Positions 22,860-33,921 of a stretch of DNA of 64,000 bases are shown one piece after another (position 1 is the first letter of the stretch; the number at the start of each line of letters is the position of its first letter). A program made the translations under genes and the position numbers. Location of the stretch: positions 344,178 to 408,177 of the forward strand of contig KN834756.1 of the NCBI GenBank assembly GCA_000827265.1, read 5' to 3'. The notes under the pieces were generated by a model. The model did no database searches and was not told where the DNA came from. It saw only the letters and a program-made list of their open reading frames with translations. This DNA comes from Collybiopsis luxurians FD-317 M1 (Eukaryota; Basidiomycota; Agaricomycetes; Agaricales; Omphalotaceae).

Positions 22860-24071
22860 GGGTAAATGAAGACTGTAATGATTGATGGCATATTGTGCTG
22901 CTTCTCGAGTTGTTCGCCGTGCTGACCTTGTGAAGACACTCTTATGATGTGTGGTACTTGCAGTCACCGCGAAAAACCTGTTCGCTTGCAGCACTGAGCG
23001 ACTTATTAATCTGTATATGTTTCAAGGGAGCCATGCTTATAGAAACATGTAGAGGTGAGCTAGGTAGACGAAGAGCCGAGCCAGTGTACACTGATTAATT
23101 AATGTGCGTAATGAATGAGAACTGCTCACTCCGCCATGTCACGTTCAGTACCAGATTGCAATCCTAGTGACCGAACAGGCAGATCCCTGCCGGAAGATTG
23201 GTGATAGTACTGCATACTGCAAGTCAATGTCAGTCCAGTTCTGATCTAATTGAGCCTTGGTCGAGTCGCCTTCGTACCGAGTATGTAAAAGTACACCCCG
23301 CAACCTGCTTTGGTGAGGCCACTTTCAGGCTCCGATTCGACATGGCAAAGAAGGTATTTCTTGCGATACAGGCAATGAACATGAAGTCAAAGGACAGTAT
23401 CATCGAGGATAGGGCACCCGATACTTTCAGCAGTGTCGTCTTGTCGGCTGAGTGTGTTCCGTGTGCAACAAGGGCGCAATAAGGTCTACGGTACCAAGTA
23501 GGACCTATTCAAGAAGCGGATGGAACTCGGGACCGAACATGAAATCAAAGGTGAATACTCGAGAACAGGCATAACCAAGGCTCCGTGTAGATCGCCACAG
23601 CTGGCACGATACACGATTCGTTCATTTCCAGCTTGTCCCAGATCTCCAACGTAGGTCTTCGGTCGAGATTCTGTCGGTACCACAAGTCACCTTCAATTCC
23701 CCTCATGCTTGAGAAAACTCATGCATAGGTATCGCCTGAGAGCACTCAGAAGCTTTCTGTCGAACACAGCACACAAAATCATGGAGTTCCGCACCTTGGT
23801 TGCACGCCGGGGATAATGGAGGTATGAGAAGCCAATTAATTACACGAAGTTAATCCCGCAGCATCTTGAACGAACAATTACCCGTAGAGGTGTACATATA
23901 CATATATTTACATTCTGCGATACAATGTCAATCAAACGTGTCTTCACAAATCATCGAACTCAACCAAAAAACCAAAAGATCACATTAAACACGTACACTT
24001 CACCCTTCTTCCACGCTTCCCCACCCAGGATCACGCCCTTGCAAGAACCCGTTACATGGAAGATCGAACAA
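22860..24071. repeat. Duplicated spacer upstream of A5 (partner 27100-28332)
   Basis: This gene-free spacer is matched almost base for base by 27100-28332 (about 95% identical by eye, with a few 1-3 bp indels). It contains the conserved motif at 23892-23907. A small open frame (23198-23482) is disrupted in the partner copy, so it is not called a gene. The duplication continues into FMO exon 3 (24072-24835 against 28333-29100). Confidence 0.85.
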
Positions 24072-24835
24072 TCAAACACAATGCATCTGCGCACATTGAA
24101 GCGCTTCGTACTTTGTCAGAAACATCTCCCACCTCGCTCGTATCATCTCCTCGTCCCAAATGGGCAACACCCCATCCAATTCTTTCCTCACCTTTACAAT
24201 GTCCCCCCTCAAATCGTTCGCGTATCCTGCTTCACCGCCCTTTGCACCCTCACCTTCCTCGTTGGTGCCGTTGGAGGAGGAGCCGCCACCGAGAAAACCG
24301 TAGGTAATGGATGATGAAGGAGGTTCAAGTGCGAGTTTGAGTTCTTCACAAGCTGCAGCATCTTGCGGTTCCGACATAGCTGCCGCCGCCGCCTCCTCGC
24401 CCCTCCTCAAACTCTCCTTAAGCTCTTCCTCAATCATCCTCTCAACTTCCCGTACCCTCTCCCTATCAAACTCCAATCTCTCTTCCACCTTCTCCGGATA
24501 TTTAACCTCCCCCGACCAAGCGAGCGCCAACCATGTACTTGCCACGTCGGAAACGATGAATGGCGTGATAGCAAGGATGGCACCGATGAAGGCTAAGGCA
24601 GGGTTGTACGAGTACAAGATGTGACGGTAGAAGAAGGGGACGCGTCGGGTTTGAGGGAGGACAGGATTGATGTACGACATTATCGACACTGCGGAACTTT
24701 GAAGAGGCGTTGTCATACCATTGACACCAGGTTGACTCGGAAGCGGTTGAGTCTGGGTAGGCGGAGTTGCACCATTGACGTCGTCGCCATGGACAGGAAG
24801 AATGTGCACGAATTCTGGGTGTGGGCAGTAATCCT
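24072..24835 (-). pseudogene. FMO pseudogene 6 (5'-truncated exon 3)
   Basis: The most recent dead copy. From DYCPHPEFVHILPVHGDDVNG onward it reads without a stop to the C-terminal HCV stop at 24072, closely matching the intact gene (SAVSIMSYINPVLPQTRR, AITPFIVSDVASTWLALAW, VRKELDGVLPIWDEEMIRAR). The 5' side is cut at about 24835, where sequence related to gene X follows. The FAD and NADPH motifs are therefore missing and no working enzyme is possible. Confidence 0.9.
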
Positions 24836-24879
24836 CTCGCCGGCCACCGCAAATGTTATCTCTCTGGTCCTTTCTTACT

Positions 24880-25370
24880 TCCGATCTCACCCTCCAACGT
24901 TCACTCTGCGCATCTATTTTACACCTCAGTCCTTGGACCTCTGAAAAGTTGCGCCGCTGACTTTGTCCTTATTCACTTGTACAAGCTGAAAATGAGTGGA
25001 AACCGCGCAAAATAAAAGATATGTTTCTACTCCACTTCGTTTCCCACAGGTCGTGTGGTCTTATCGCCTTATCAGACCGCTCTGAGTTCTCGCTGCTATG
25101 ATCTATCTGACTCCTTATGTAGTGTAGGATTCTTTCAGCTCTTTCGACTGCTTTGCTTCCATCTTTATTTAGCATACAAAGCAGCTCTGTTACCCGAAAT
25201 CACTGATACGCATCATATGGATTGACCGGGGCGCGAAATCAAGCTTGATTCTAGTCCGCAGGTCCGAGTTTGTACACAATCGAAGCTTCAATATATACTC
25301 AACATACGAATTTGGTAACCAAACGGGCAATTACGTACAAGGCAATGGCGCTTCATTGAGAACATTAGAA
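24880..25370 (+). pseudogene. Fragments of gene X, copy 5
   Basis: Short matches to X copy 4: TTCCGATCTCACCCTCC with TCACTCTGCGCATC near 24875-24915, then CTTGGACC with a following Arg/Lys-rich stretch, an ATTCACTTGTACAAG piece near 24970, and TTGAAGCTTC-like sequence near 25280 shared with 20957. It fills the gap between FMO pseudogene 6 and the A6 stop. Confidence 0.4.
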
Positions 25371-25377
25371 AAAATGA

Positions 25378-27022
25378 CTATATATGTGGGATGAAAGTTG
25401 ACCAAACAACACCCTGAAGAGCACTGGGAGGCAAATCTCTCAGTGCAAGGAAGGATTGAATAATCAGAGCAAGGCGAGCACTTATGTATAATAGAAGAAT
25501 TATGAAATCGAAAGTGACTGCAAGAAATCTGGTCAAAGTTTTCCCTAGACAACGTCTCAAGAAAACCTGTCCAATATAGAGAAATACTGTATAAAGGATG
25601 GGCATCAGAGTTGCCATGAGTGAAGAAATTCTCCACAATAACTGTTCCAAGGAAGTTGGAAAGGGAAAATTCCATGCGGCACAGTGGATAGCACCAAAGG
25701 CTACTGCAGCTTGAAACAAGAGAGAAGTAGCCCTGCTAAACAAAACAGAGTGTTCTTCAGCTATATCATATGGGTCCCATTCAAAAGATAAGACTCTATC
25801 CCAGGGTCCTTCATGTTGTAAAACTGTTATCACATAAAGTCTAGTCGGGACGAGAAATCTTGCGACAAGGCGAATATAATGCCCGGCCTTTTCAAGGTCG
25901 ATATCAGTGCTGGTCGGATTGTTTGGAGAAGACCACCAGGCCTGAATTTGGTGGAACGATCCCAACAAAGAGTGGCGAAGTTTTCCCATTATAAAGAACA
26001 AAAGATGGAGCGGGGGAGCTAAAATAAAGAATGAACTCAGCGAGACCTCCATCCAGAAGGGTATTGATTGATGGGACGAAGGTCGCTGCTCAGAAGGCAA
26101 CCGTGACGGCTTTACGGCAGATTCAGAGCGATACCCATGTTCTTGCTTTTCGGCGTCACTGGTGCTTCGCACTGCCGGGATGCGGATGTGACAGCCCACA
26201 CCCTGTGGTTTGTCCCACCAGAGAAAATAGACAATGAAATTCAGGGTTGCAAAGGCAACCGTCATGAGTTCAAGCTCAGTTATTGCCAGGTTCTGGTCCC
26301 ATCTGGCGAAGAGTTGAGCTATGAACCAGCTAGTCTGTCCGATGGCAATAAACTTGCCGAACCAATCGACGCGGCTACGGTCCTTGATTTCACATTCTGG
26401 TATTCTCCCAATAAAGTCAGCATGGGCTGCGAATGAACGCTCGTCGAGTTCATAGCGAGTGTGGCCGGGATCATATCCGACCCTGCCCGCGGGCCATGGA
26501 CGTTCACGTATTTCCACCGGGTAAAAGCGCAACACAGAAACAAGCTTGTTATCTTTGTACAGGGCGAATCCACCCATTAGAGCAAACATGGCATGGCTTG
26601 TGGTCCATCCTTGATGTCTGTACTCTAAGAATCCAGAAGAAAGTTAGCCACTTGTGCCGGAATTATGGTAGATAGAACTTACTTTCTGTAAGTAGCCAAG
26701 CATCAACAGTTTGCCGTGCTGCCCACATAACGAGCAGTTCCGGTGCCAGAAGACTCAGCATCATCAACCCAATTTTTCGCGTCAGAACTTTACGCGTGCC
26801 CTCCGTTGGTCCCGGAATATTAGGGTGAACTGAGACCCAGGTACAGGCAACGAGAACAGCGATACAGCTCCAGATGATCTGGAACTTAGTTCGACAGTTA
26901 AACGAACCGCAATCTCTCGAATCGGGATCCGCAGGAGATGCTGCCGACGTTGGGAGAAGGAAGTCAGCGACCAACAGGGGAAGGTGAGCGGTGTGGGACA
27001 TATTGAGAACAGGCATCTTCAA
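25378..27022 (-). CDS. A6: polytopic membrane protein of the FIPHI family
   Basis: Exons are 27022-26683 and 26624-25378 (intron GTAAGT...TCTAG-type acceptor), 528 aa from MKMPVL (526 from 27016); the shortest member. Close relative of A5: HTAHLPLLVADFLL, CTWVSVHPNIPGP, RKIGLMMLSLLAPELLVMW, DWFGKFIAIGQTSWF, YFLWWDKPQGVGCHIRIPAV, ILAPPLHLLFFIMGKLR, LSFEWDPYDIAEEHSVLF, HCAAWNFPFPTSLEQLLWR, YISARLALIIQ and the FIPHI end. All blocks and splice sites are intact. The intact FMO gene lies directly upstream. Confidence 0.9.
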
Positions 27023-27067
27023 AAGAGTCCTGGTAGTCTGAACCGAGATCTTGGGTACTCACCAGGG

Positions 27068-27075
27068 TTTAAATA
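27068..27075 (-). promoter_or_regulatory. TTTAAATA box of A6
   Basis: TTTAAATA lies 52 bp upstream of the Met at 27016 (46 bp from 27022), as in A5. Confidence 0.5.
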
Positions 27076-27099
27076 CGAATAGACGAAAAACTTCAGTGT

Positions 27100-28332
27100 C
27101 AGGCGCAAAACAGGAGTTCAAGGCTGAATGAAAACTAATGGCATATTGTGCTGCTTCTCAGGTTTGTCATTGTGCTGACCTTGTGGAGACATCCTATGAT
27201 GTGCGGTACTTGCAGTCACCGCGAAAAACATGTTCGCTTGCAGCACTGAGCGACTTATTAATCTATAAAAATTTCAAGGGAGCCATGCTTACAAAAACAT
27301 GTAGAAGTGAGCTAGGTAGACGAAGAGCCCAGCCAGTGTACATTGATTAATTAATGTGCGTAATGAATGAGAGAACTGCTCACTCCGCTATGTCACGTTC
27401 AGTACCAGATTGCAATCCTAGTGACCGAACAGGCAGATCCCTGCCGGAAGATTGGTGATAGTACTGCATACTGCAAGTCGATGTCAGTCCAGTTCTGATC
27501 TAATTGAGCCTTGGTCGAGTCACCTTCGTACCGAGTATGTAAAAGTACACCCCGCAACCTGCTTTGGTGAGGCCACTTTCAGGCTCCGACTTCGACATGG
27601 CAAAGAAGGTATTTCTTGCGATACAGGCGATGAACACGAAGTCAAAGGACAGTATTGTCGAGAATAAGGCGCCGGATACTATCAGCAGTGTTGTCTTGTC
27701 GGCTGAGTGTGTTCCGTGTGCAACAAGGGCGCAATAAGGTCCACGGTACCAAGTAGGGCCTATTCAAGAAGCGGATGGGACTCGGGACTGAACCTGAAAT
27801 CAAAAGTGAATACTCGAGAACAGGCATAACCAAGGCTCCGTGTAGATCGCCATAGCTGGCACGATACACGGTTCGTTCATTTCCAGCTTGTCCCAGATCT
27901 CCAACGTAGGTCTTCGGTCGAGATTCTGTCGGTACCACAAGTCACCTTCAATTCCCCTCATGCCTGAGAAAACTCATGCATAGTATCGCCTGAGAGCACT
28001 CAGAAGCTTCCTGTCGAACACAGAACACAAAATCATGGAGTTCCGCAATCCGCACCTTGGTTGCACGCCGAGGATAATAGAGGTATGAGAAGTCAATTAA
28101 TTACACGAAGTTAACCCCGCAGCGTCTTGAACGAACAATTACCCGTAGAGGTGTACATATACATATATTTACATTCTGCGATACAATGTCAATCAAACGT
28201 GTTTTCACAAGTCATCGAACTCGACCAAAAAACCAAAAAATCAAATTAAATACGTACTCTTCACCCTTCCTCCATCCTTCCCCACCCAGGATCACGCCCT
28301 TGCAAGAACCCGTTACATGGAAGATCGAACAA
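27100..28332. repeat. Duplicated spacer upstream of A6 (partner 22860-24071)
   Basis: Near-copy of 22860-24071. It holds no gene that I can support. The motif GTACATATACATATAT at 28153-28168 lies about 165 bp downstream of the FMO stop and is the likely 3'-end signal of the intact FMO (inferred). Confidence 0.85.
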
Positions 28333-30153
28333 TCAAACACAATGCGTCTGCGCCCATTTAAGCGCCTCGTACTTTGTCGGAAACATCTCCCACCTCGCTC
28401 GTATCATCTCCTTGTCCCAAACGGGCAACACCACATCCAACCCTTTCCTCACCTGCACAATGTCCCTCCTCAAATCGTTCGCGTATCCTGCTTCACCGCC
28501 CTTTGCACCCTCACCTTCCTCGTTATTGGTGCCGTTGGAGGAGCCGCCACCGAGAAAGCCGTAGGTAAGGAATGATGAAGGAGGTTCAGGTGCGAGTTTG
28601 AGCTCTTTACAAGCTGCAGCATCTTGCGGTTCCGACATAGCTGCCGCCGCCGCCGCTTCCTCAACCCTCCTCAAACTCTCCTTAAGCTCTTCCTCAATCA
28701 TTCTCTCAACCTCCCGTACTCTCTCCTTATCAAACTCCAATCTCTCCTCCACCTTCTCCGGATACTTGACCTCCCCCGACCAAGCGAGCGCCAACCATGT
28801 ACTTGCCACGTCAGAAACGATGAACGGTGTGATAGCAAGGATGGCGCCAATGAAGGCTAAGGAAGGGTTGTATGAATACAAGATGTGGCGGTGGAGGAAG
28901 GGGATGCGGCGGGTTTGAGGGAGGACAGGATTGATGTACGACATTATCGATACTGCGGAACTGGGAGGCGTTGTTGTACCATTGACACCCTGGTGATTCG
29001 GAGGCGGTTGGGTTTGGGTTTGGGTAGGTACAGTTGTACCATTGACGTCATCGACATGGACAGGAAGGATGTGTACGAATTCTGGGTGTGGGCAGTATCC
29101 CGTACCCAGTATCACCACGTCAATGTCCTTGATTTCCGTCCCGTCATGTAGCAAGACAGTCACTTTCTCATTGACTGTACCTTCCTCCGTCTCATGTGAG
29201 GGTTGGAGAATGTATCGTTTGATCGGCCCGACGTTTTCGATACGTGAATCAAGAAGGTGAGGGAACCAGGTCGGTGTGGGACGACGCATGGACCGGTAAA
29301 CAGGGGATTTGGCGACCGGAGCTAGTTGAGTGGCAATGTCGTTAGATGAGTTTGCATTTCCGATGATGATCGCTCTCTACAGAGAAAGATAGGGGAAACG
29401 TTAGATGACATTATAGTCGCCAAGAGGTCCCAAAATAAGCCTCACCTTCCCCTCATATCCATCTGGTCCATTCCACCATTTGGAATGCAGCGCCAAGCCT
29501 CGCTTCCTAGCTGAGTCCAAACCTTCGGTGTCGGGCCAATTTGGCTTATCGTAGTATCCCGCACATACAGCCACAGCATCCCATATCTCCTCCGAGTCTA
29601 GCGGCATTCCTTCATTGCTCTCGCACGCGGACCAGTCTCTTATCCGGACCTTCCATCCCTCATGGTGTGGGAGCTCCTCGACGCGCAAGACCTCGGTGTT
29701 CAGCCGTATCAGTCCCTTGGCGATATAGGGTTTTGCAAAGTTACGCAGGTACTGTTCAGTTTCGACAAGAGATGGAAATGGCTGATTAGGATGGTCGGGA
29801 GTTGGCGGGAAGGGGAATTCAGAGAATGAGAGGAATCGGGGGAGAACGTTTCCGACTAAACCAGGATAAGCGGGAGACGGCCACTGGGGTTTGTTGATTG
29901 TCATCCCGTTCATTGTGGACGGTATTAGCGGTTCATCTTGATACCTAAAAGAAATATACTAAATATCTCTCGGAACGACAAAGAAAAGATCGGAAATTTA
30001 CCATATACCGCCAACGTCATCTCTTCGCTCCACCAACTCGACGCGGTCAAAATGGCCTCTTTCAACAAGATTCCGGAGAGTTACAAGTCCTGCAGACCCT
30101 CCACCAATGACTAGAATGTTTTTAGGCTTGAGAAGTCCAGGATTTTCGGCCAT
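28333..30153 (-). CDS. FAD/NADPH flavin monooxygenase (FMO-like), intact copy
   Basis: Three exons, 30153-30002, 29944-29446 and 29376-28333, joined by introns GTAAAT...TTTAG and GTGAGG...TGTAG, give 564 aa. Residues 13-22 (ILVIGGGSAG) are the FAD-binding dinucleotide fold, followed by ERRDDVGGIW and YQDEPL as in flavin-containing monooxygenases. A GLALHSKWW segment near residues 195-203 and GKRAIIIGNANSSND from about 216 mark the NADPH-binding half; the second Rossmann motif reads GNANSS rather than GxGxSG. The C-terminal half holds a hydrophobic stretch (LAFIGAILAITPFIVSDVAS) and a charged helix (EKVEERLEFDKERV). Family members oxygenate N, S or carbonyl groups; the substrate is unknown. 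It is the only undamaged member of at least seven FMO copies and is divergent from the GMC gene. Confidence 0.9.
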
Positions 30154-30777
30154 GAGAGGCAGGATGGAGGTAAGAATGAAAGGATGAAAATGGTATGAGG
30201 TAAGACGAACTGACGCGAGGTATCAAAGTGGGTCTTACAAGCGCCAGATAGAAAGTAGGCTGGACCTCGGTAAGTACTACAATATGAACCCACGTTGGAC
30301 TGCCAGAGACTCGAATAGCGCAGTATCTGATGCTGAGACCAGCCAACTTGGATATCGCGATACCGTTTGAATACCAATTACATTTCCTTTATCGTCGAAA
30401 AGGTACAAACGTGTGTTCTAGGCCCTGGACCATGATCTGGCCTTGTTTGTACTGGAAAGGTCAGTCTAGTACTCTGTTCTCGGACGGAATCGGCGCAAAG
30501 CATGTTCAATAGGACGGTGATGGTCGCAGAAGACGAGCCCAACGAATCAATCAAGCGCCCACCGCTGGATATTTGGCGCCCGGCGGATCAGTCTATGGCT
30601 AAAGTGGAAATGGCAAAAAGCTGGGTTATTCCTGGAAGCCGCTGATAATCAATCTCTGGCATCAAGAGTCAAGCAATTTCCTAAAAATTACTCCGCTGGA
30701 CTTTTGATAATTTGATCCGTCAGCTTAAAGTATGGCTCTTGATAGCCGTGGAGCGTCGTCCACCCATTCATGCTTTC
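30154..30777. promoter_or_regulatory. Divergent promoter region, FMO and GMC oxidoreductase
   Basis: The 624-bp region between the FMO start (30153) and the GMC start (30778) must hold both promoters. I see no gene in it and no clear TATA box; the FMO side is purine/pyrimidine rich. Co-regulation of the two oxidoreductases is possible but not shown. Confidence 0.4.
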
Positions 30778-33196
30778 ATGCTCTCGCTTCTACTTTTCCT
30801 CGCTCTTTCCCTTGCTTCCCTTGTAAACGCGGTTCACATTCGTCGGACTCACTCTGCAATTTTTGCTGGAACCCTGGGTCATACGCGACGAAATCTTACC
30901 TCCGAGGTTGCTAGTCTATTTGCTACAATTACTGGAGATGACCAAGAATTCGACTACGTTGTGATTGGTGGAGGAACGGCCGGTCTCGTACAGTACTTCC
31001 TTCTATTTAAACTTGCCCTCCCTCTGAACGGGTCCTATGCAGACTCTAGCTGCTCGACTCTCCGAAAACTCGTCTGTGACCGTCGCGGTCATCGAAGCGG
31101 GTTCATTCTACGAGATAACCAATCCGGTCTTGGGTTCCACGCCTGTGGGAGATGTCGTCTTCATAGGCTCTAGTCCACTTGATTCGAACCCAATCGAAGA
31201 CTGGAATTTCGTCACCACTCCTCAACCCGGCGCTTCGGATCGACAAGTTCATTATGCAAGAGGAAAGTGTCTCGGTGGATCTTCCGGTGAGTGAATTTGG
31301 TGGGGGCTTCTTGACCATGGCGAGCGCATTAAACGAGCGAGCTTTATGTAGCGAAAAATTTCATGATCTACCAGCGACCAACCGTTCAGTCTCTGCAAAT
31401 GTGGGCAGACGAAGTCGGAGATGAAAGCTACACCTGGGAAAATTTTTTACCCTACTTCAAGAAAAGCGTTCAATTCACGGAGCCCAACACGGATACCAGA
31501 GCAGCCAATGCATCTGCAGAGTACAATCTGGACGCTTTTGAATCGAGCGGAGGTCCGTTGCATGTTTCATACCCAAATTACGCGCAGCCGTTTTCCAGGT
31601 AAAGAAGGCCTTGTATTTTTTTCCAATTGCGAATGGGATTTACCGATCACACTTATTTTACCAAAAAGCTACATGCAGGGTGGTCTCAACGAGATCAATA
31701 TCTCTACTATCGAAGATTTCAATTCTGGGTCGCTGCTTGGGACTCAGTACGCGAGCACGACTATTGACCCATCTAGCGAGATTCGCGCTTCATCGGAAGA
31801 GACATTTTTACAATCCTCCATCGGACGCTCCAATTTGAAAGTCTTTCAACTCACCATGGCTAAGAAAATCGTTTTCGATGATGACAAAACCGCCACTGGA
31901 GTTCAAGTCGCCGCCGCTGGAGTGCTACCCTTCACAATCAAAGCGAACAAAGAGGTTATACTATCTGCTGGAGCATTTCAATCGCCACAGCTGCTTATGG
32001 TTTCTGGTATTGGTCCCAGAGCGACATTGGATCAGTACGGAATAAATGTAGTGGTGGACAACCCTTACGTCGGACAGGTAAGGGGTCCAATCGATAGCAT
32101 ACTTTGCTCATAGATCCCTTCATAGAATATGTGGGATCACGTCTTCGCCGGTCCTGAATACCCGATCAACGTCGATTCAGTGTCCCGTTTACTCAATGTA
32201 TTTACGCCTTTTTTTCTACGCTTTCAGGGCTTCGCATTAACCTTTGAACTCTCAAGGATCCCGTTTATACCGCAGAACAGCTGGTAGACTACACGCTCAA
32301 GCACGAAGGGGCATTCACCAACAATGTTGCGGATTTTCTGGGTTGGGAAAAAGTCCCCTCAAATTTGCGTTCCAATTTCTCGCAGGAGGTCCAGCAAGAC
32401 TTGGGGTTGTTCCCTTCTGATTGGCCTGAACTCGAGGTGAGGGTTTGAATTTACTTCAGTAGTACCAACGGATCAAAAAATGGAAGCTGAATGGGTTTTG
32501 ACTGCATGCAGTATGTGTCGGGCGCAGGATATTTGGGCGACTTTTGTAAGAAAACCGAAGTTCAAGTAATATCATCGCGAGAGATGAAGCTAATAAATCC
32601 TTTTCTTTCCAGCTGCGCCAGATTTGAGCCAACCTTTGCAGGGGAACGTTGGGACCATTCTCACCGCAGTCGTCGCTCCCCTTTCTCGAGGGAACGTGAC
32701 CATCTCCTCCGCCGACGCCACCGACGCTCCCATCATCAACCCCAACTGGCTCACGTCCCCTACAGATCAAGCTGTCATAGTCGCGGGATTCAAGCGCGCC
32801 AGAGACGCCTTCGCTTCTTCTTTCATGCAGAAAACCGTCATTGGAGAAGAATATTACCCTGGGGCCAAGGTATCAACGGATGAAGAAATTTTGAAAGCCA
32901 TTCAAGACTCGTTGATGACCGTCTGGCATGCTTCTTGTACGTGTAAGATGGGCAAGGCGAATGATACGACGGCCGTGATTGATTCAACAGCACGAGTGAT
33001 CGGTGTGCAGGGATTGAGAATAGTTGATGCGAGTTCGTTCCCGTTTTTGCCACCGGGTCATCCGCAGAGCGTCGTTTGTGAGTATATAACACGAGTTGAG
33101 CTAGGACCCCGTTTTCTCGAGCTAAACCTTGTTTTCTTTTTCGGTTCAGATGCTCTCGCGGAAAAGATAGCAGAGGATATCAAGGATTCCCAGTGA
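30778..33196 (+). CDS. GMC oxidoreductase (AA3-type), secreted
   Basis: Nine exons: 30778-30987, 31043-31286, 31352-31598, 31669-32077, 32126-32197, 32257-32436, 32512-32545, 32613-33077 and 33150-33196. All phases fit, giving 635 aa. The MLSLLLFLALSLASLVNAVH start is a signal peptide; an upstream Met at 30712 would bury it. FDYVVIGGGTAGL (about 58-70) binds FAD; ARGKCLGGSSAKNFMIY is the first GMC signature. The C-terminus carries the catalytic His (VWHASCTCKMG) and FLPPGHPQSVV with a second His, as in aryl-alcohol oxidase-like enzymes. Such enzymes oxidise alcohols or sugars outside the cell and can supply hydrogen peroxide for wood decay (family knowledge). The exact substrate cannot be read from sequence. 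Exon 7 is only 34 bp. Confidence 0.92.
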
Positions 33197-33921
33197 AAGT
33201 TTAAGCCGAGTATGAACATTGAGGACGCAAAGTTTTATTTTCTTACATTTTCGAAACATGACGATCTTTCTCCTTGTCCTTCCTTTCGCAATTATACCTG
33301 ATCTTCTTTTGCCTGGCGTTGCTTATATGTACTTCCTTCATAATCTATATCGTCTTCGCCTTCTGGTCTATTCTTCCGAACGTATGGCTCAGTTAAGTAT
33401 CATATTCGTTTCCTTTTAACTTTTATCCTTACCTTGCCTTGATATCGGGACCGCCCATACGCCTACAATCAACATCTGGTATGGAACTCCTTGACATGAC
33501 CCCCAAAATAATTGACCGATCGCGCTCGCGGCGATCCCCGTACCAGGCAATTCTATAGCTAAGCTTCTGAACAATGCGATCCATCGCAGAAACGCCAAAA
33601 CGGCAATCAGTATTGATGCACTTATCTGTAAAGACGTACGCGTACTAACCTCAGTTTTCGAGGGAAGGGTTGAATCCCTGGCAACAATACAACCGAGCCA
33701 ACCAGTAGCTAGCTCCCTACATTGTGTACATAAATACTCCACCAGAAAAAAGGCTATTCTTCGAACAGAAGAGAATGAATCCCGCACTCGGGCATCCCTG
33801 ACATATTGAGTCGCTTCATAAAAAACAAACCCTCGATTGGCTTTCCCCCTTCATAACCCTTCACTGTACCTTCGATGGAGACGAGGCTCAGCGCGTCAGG
33901 TCAGTCACCATTCGACCTGAA
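33197..33921. other. Intergenic, no convincing gene
   Basis: A 123-codon minus-strand frame (33416-33787) is open, with one hydrophobic stretch, but shows no family motif or splice context. I leave it uncalled. The region holds the 3' flank of the GMC gene and the 5' flank of the next gene. Confidence 0.5.

Noticed and set aside
23198..23482. 94-codon frame in the A5 upstream spacer
   Set aside because: The near-identical spacer at 27452 has a frameshift in the same frame, so coding is unlikely.
33416..33787. 123-codon minus-strand open frame between the GMC and DUF6533-like genes
   Set aside because: No family motif, no splice context and only one hydrophobic stretch; it is likely a chance frame.
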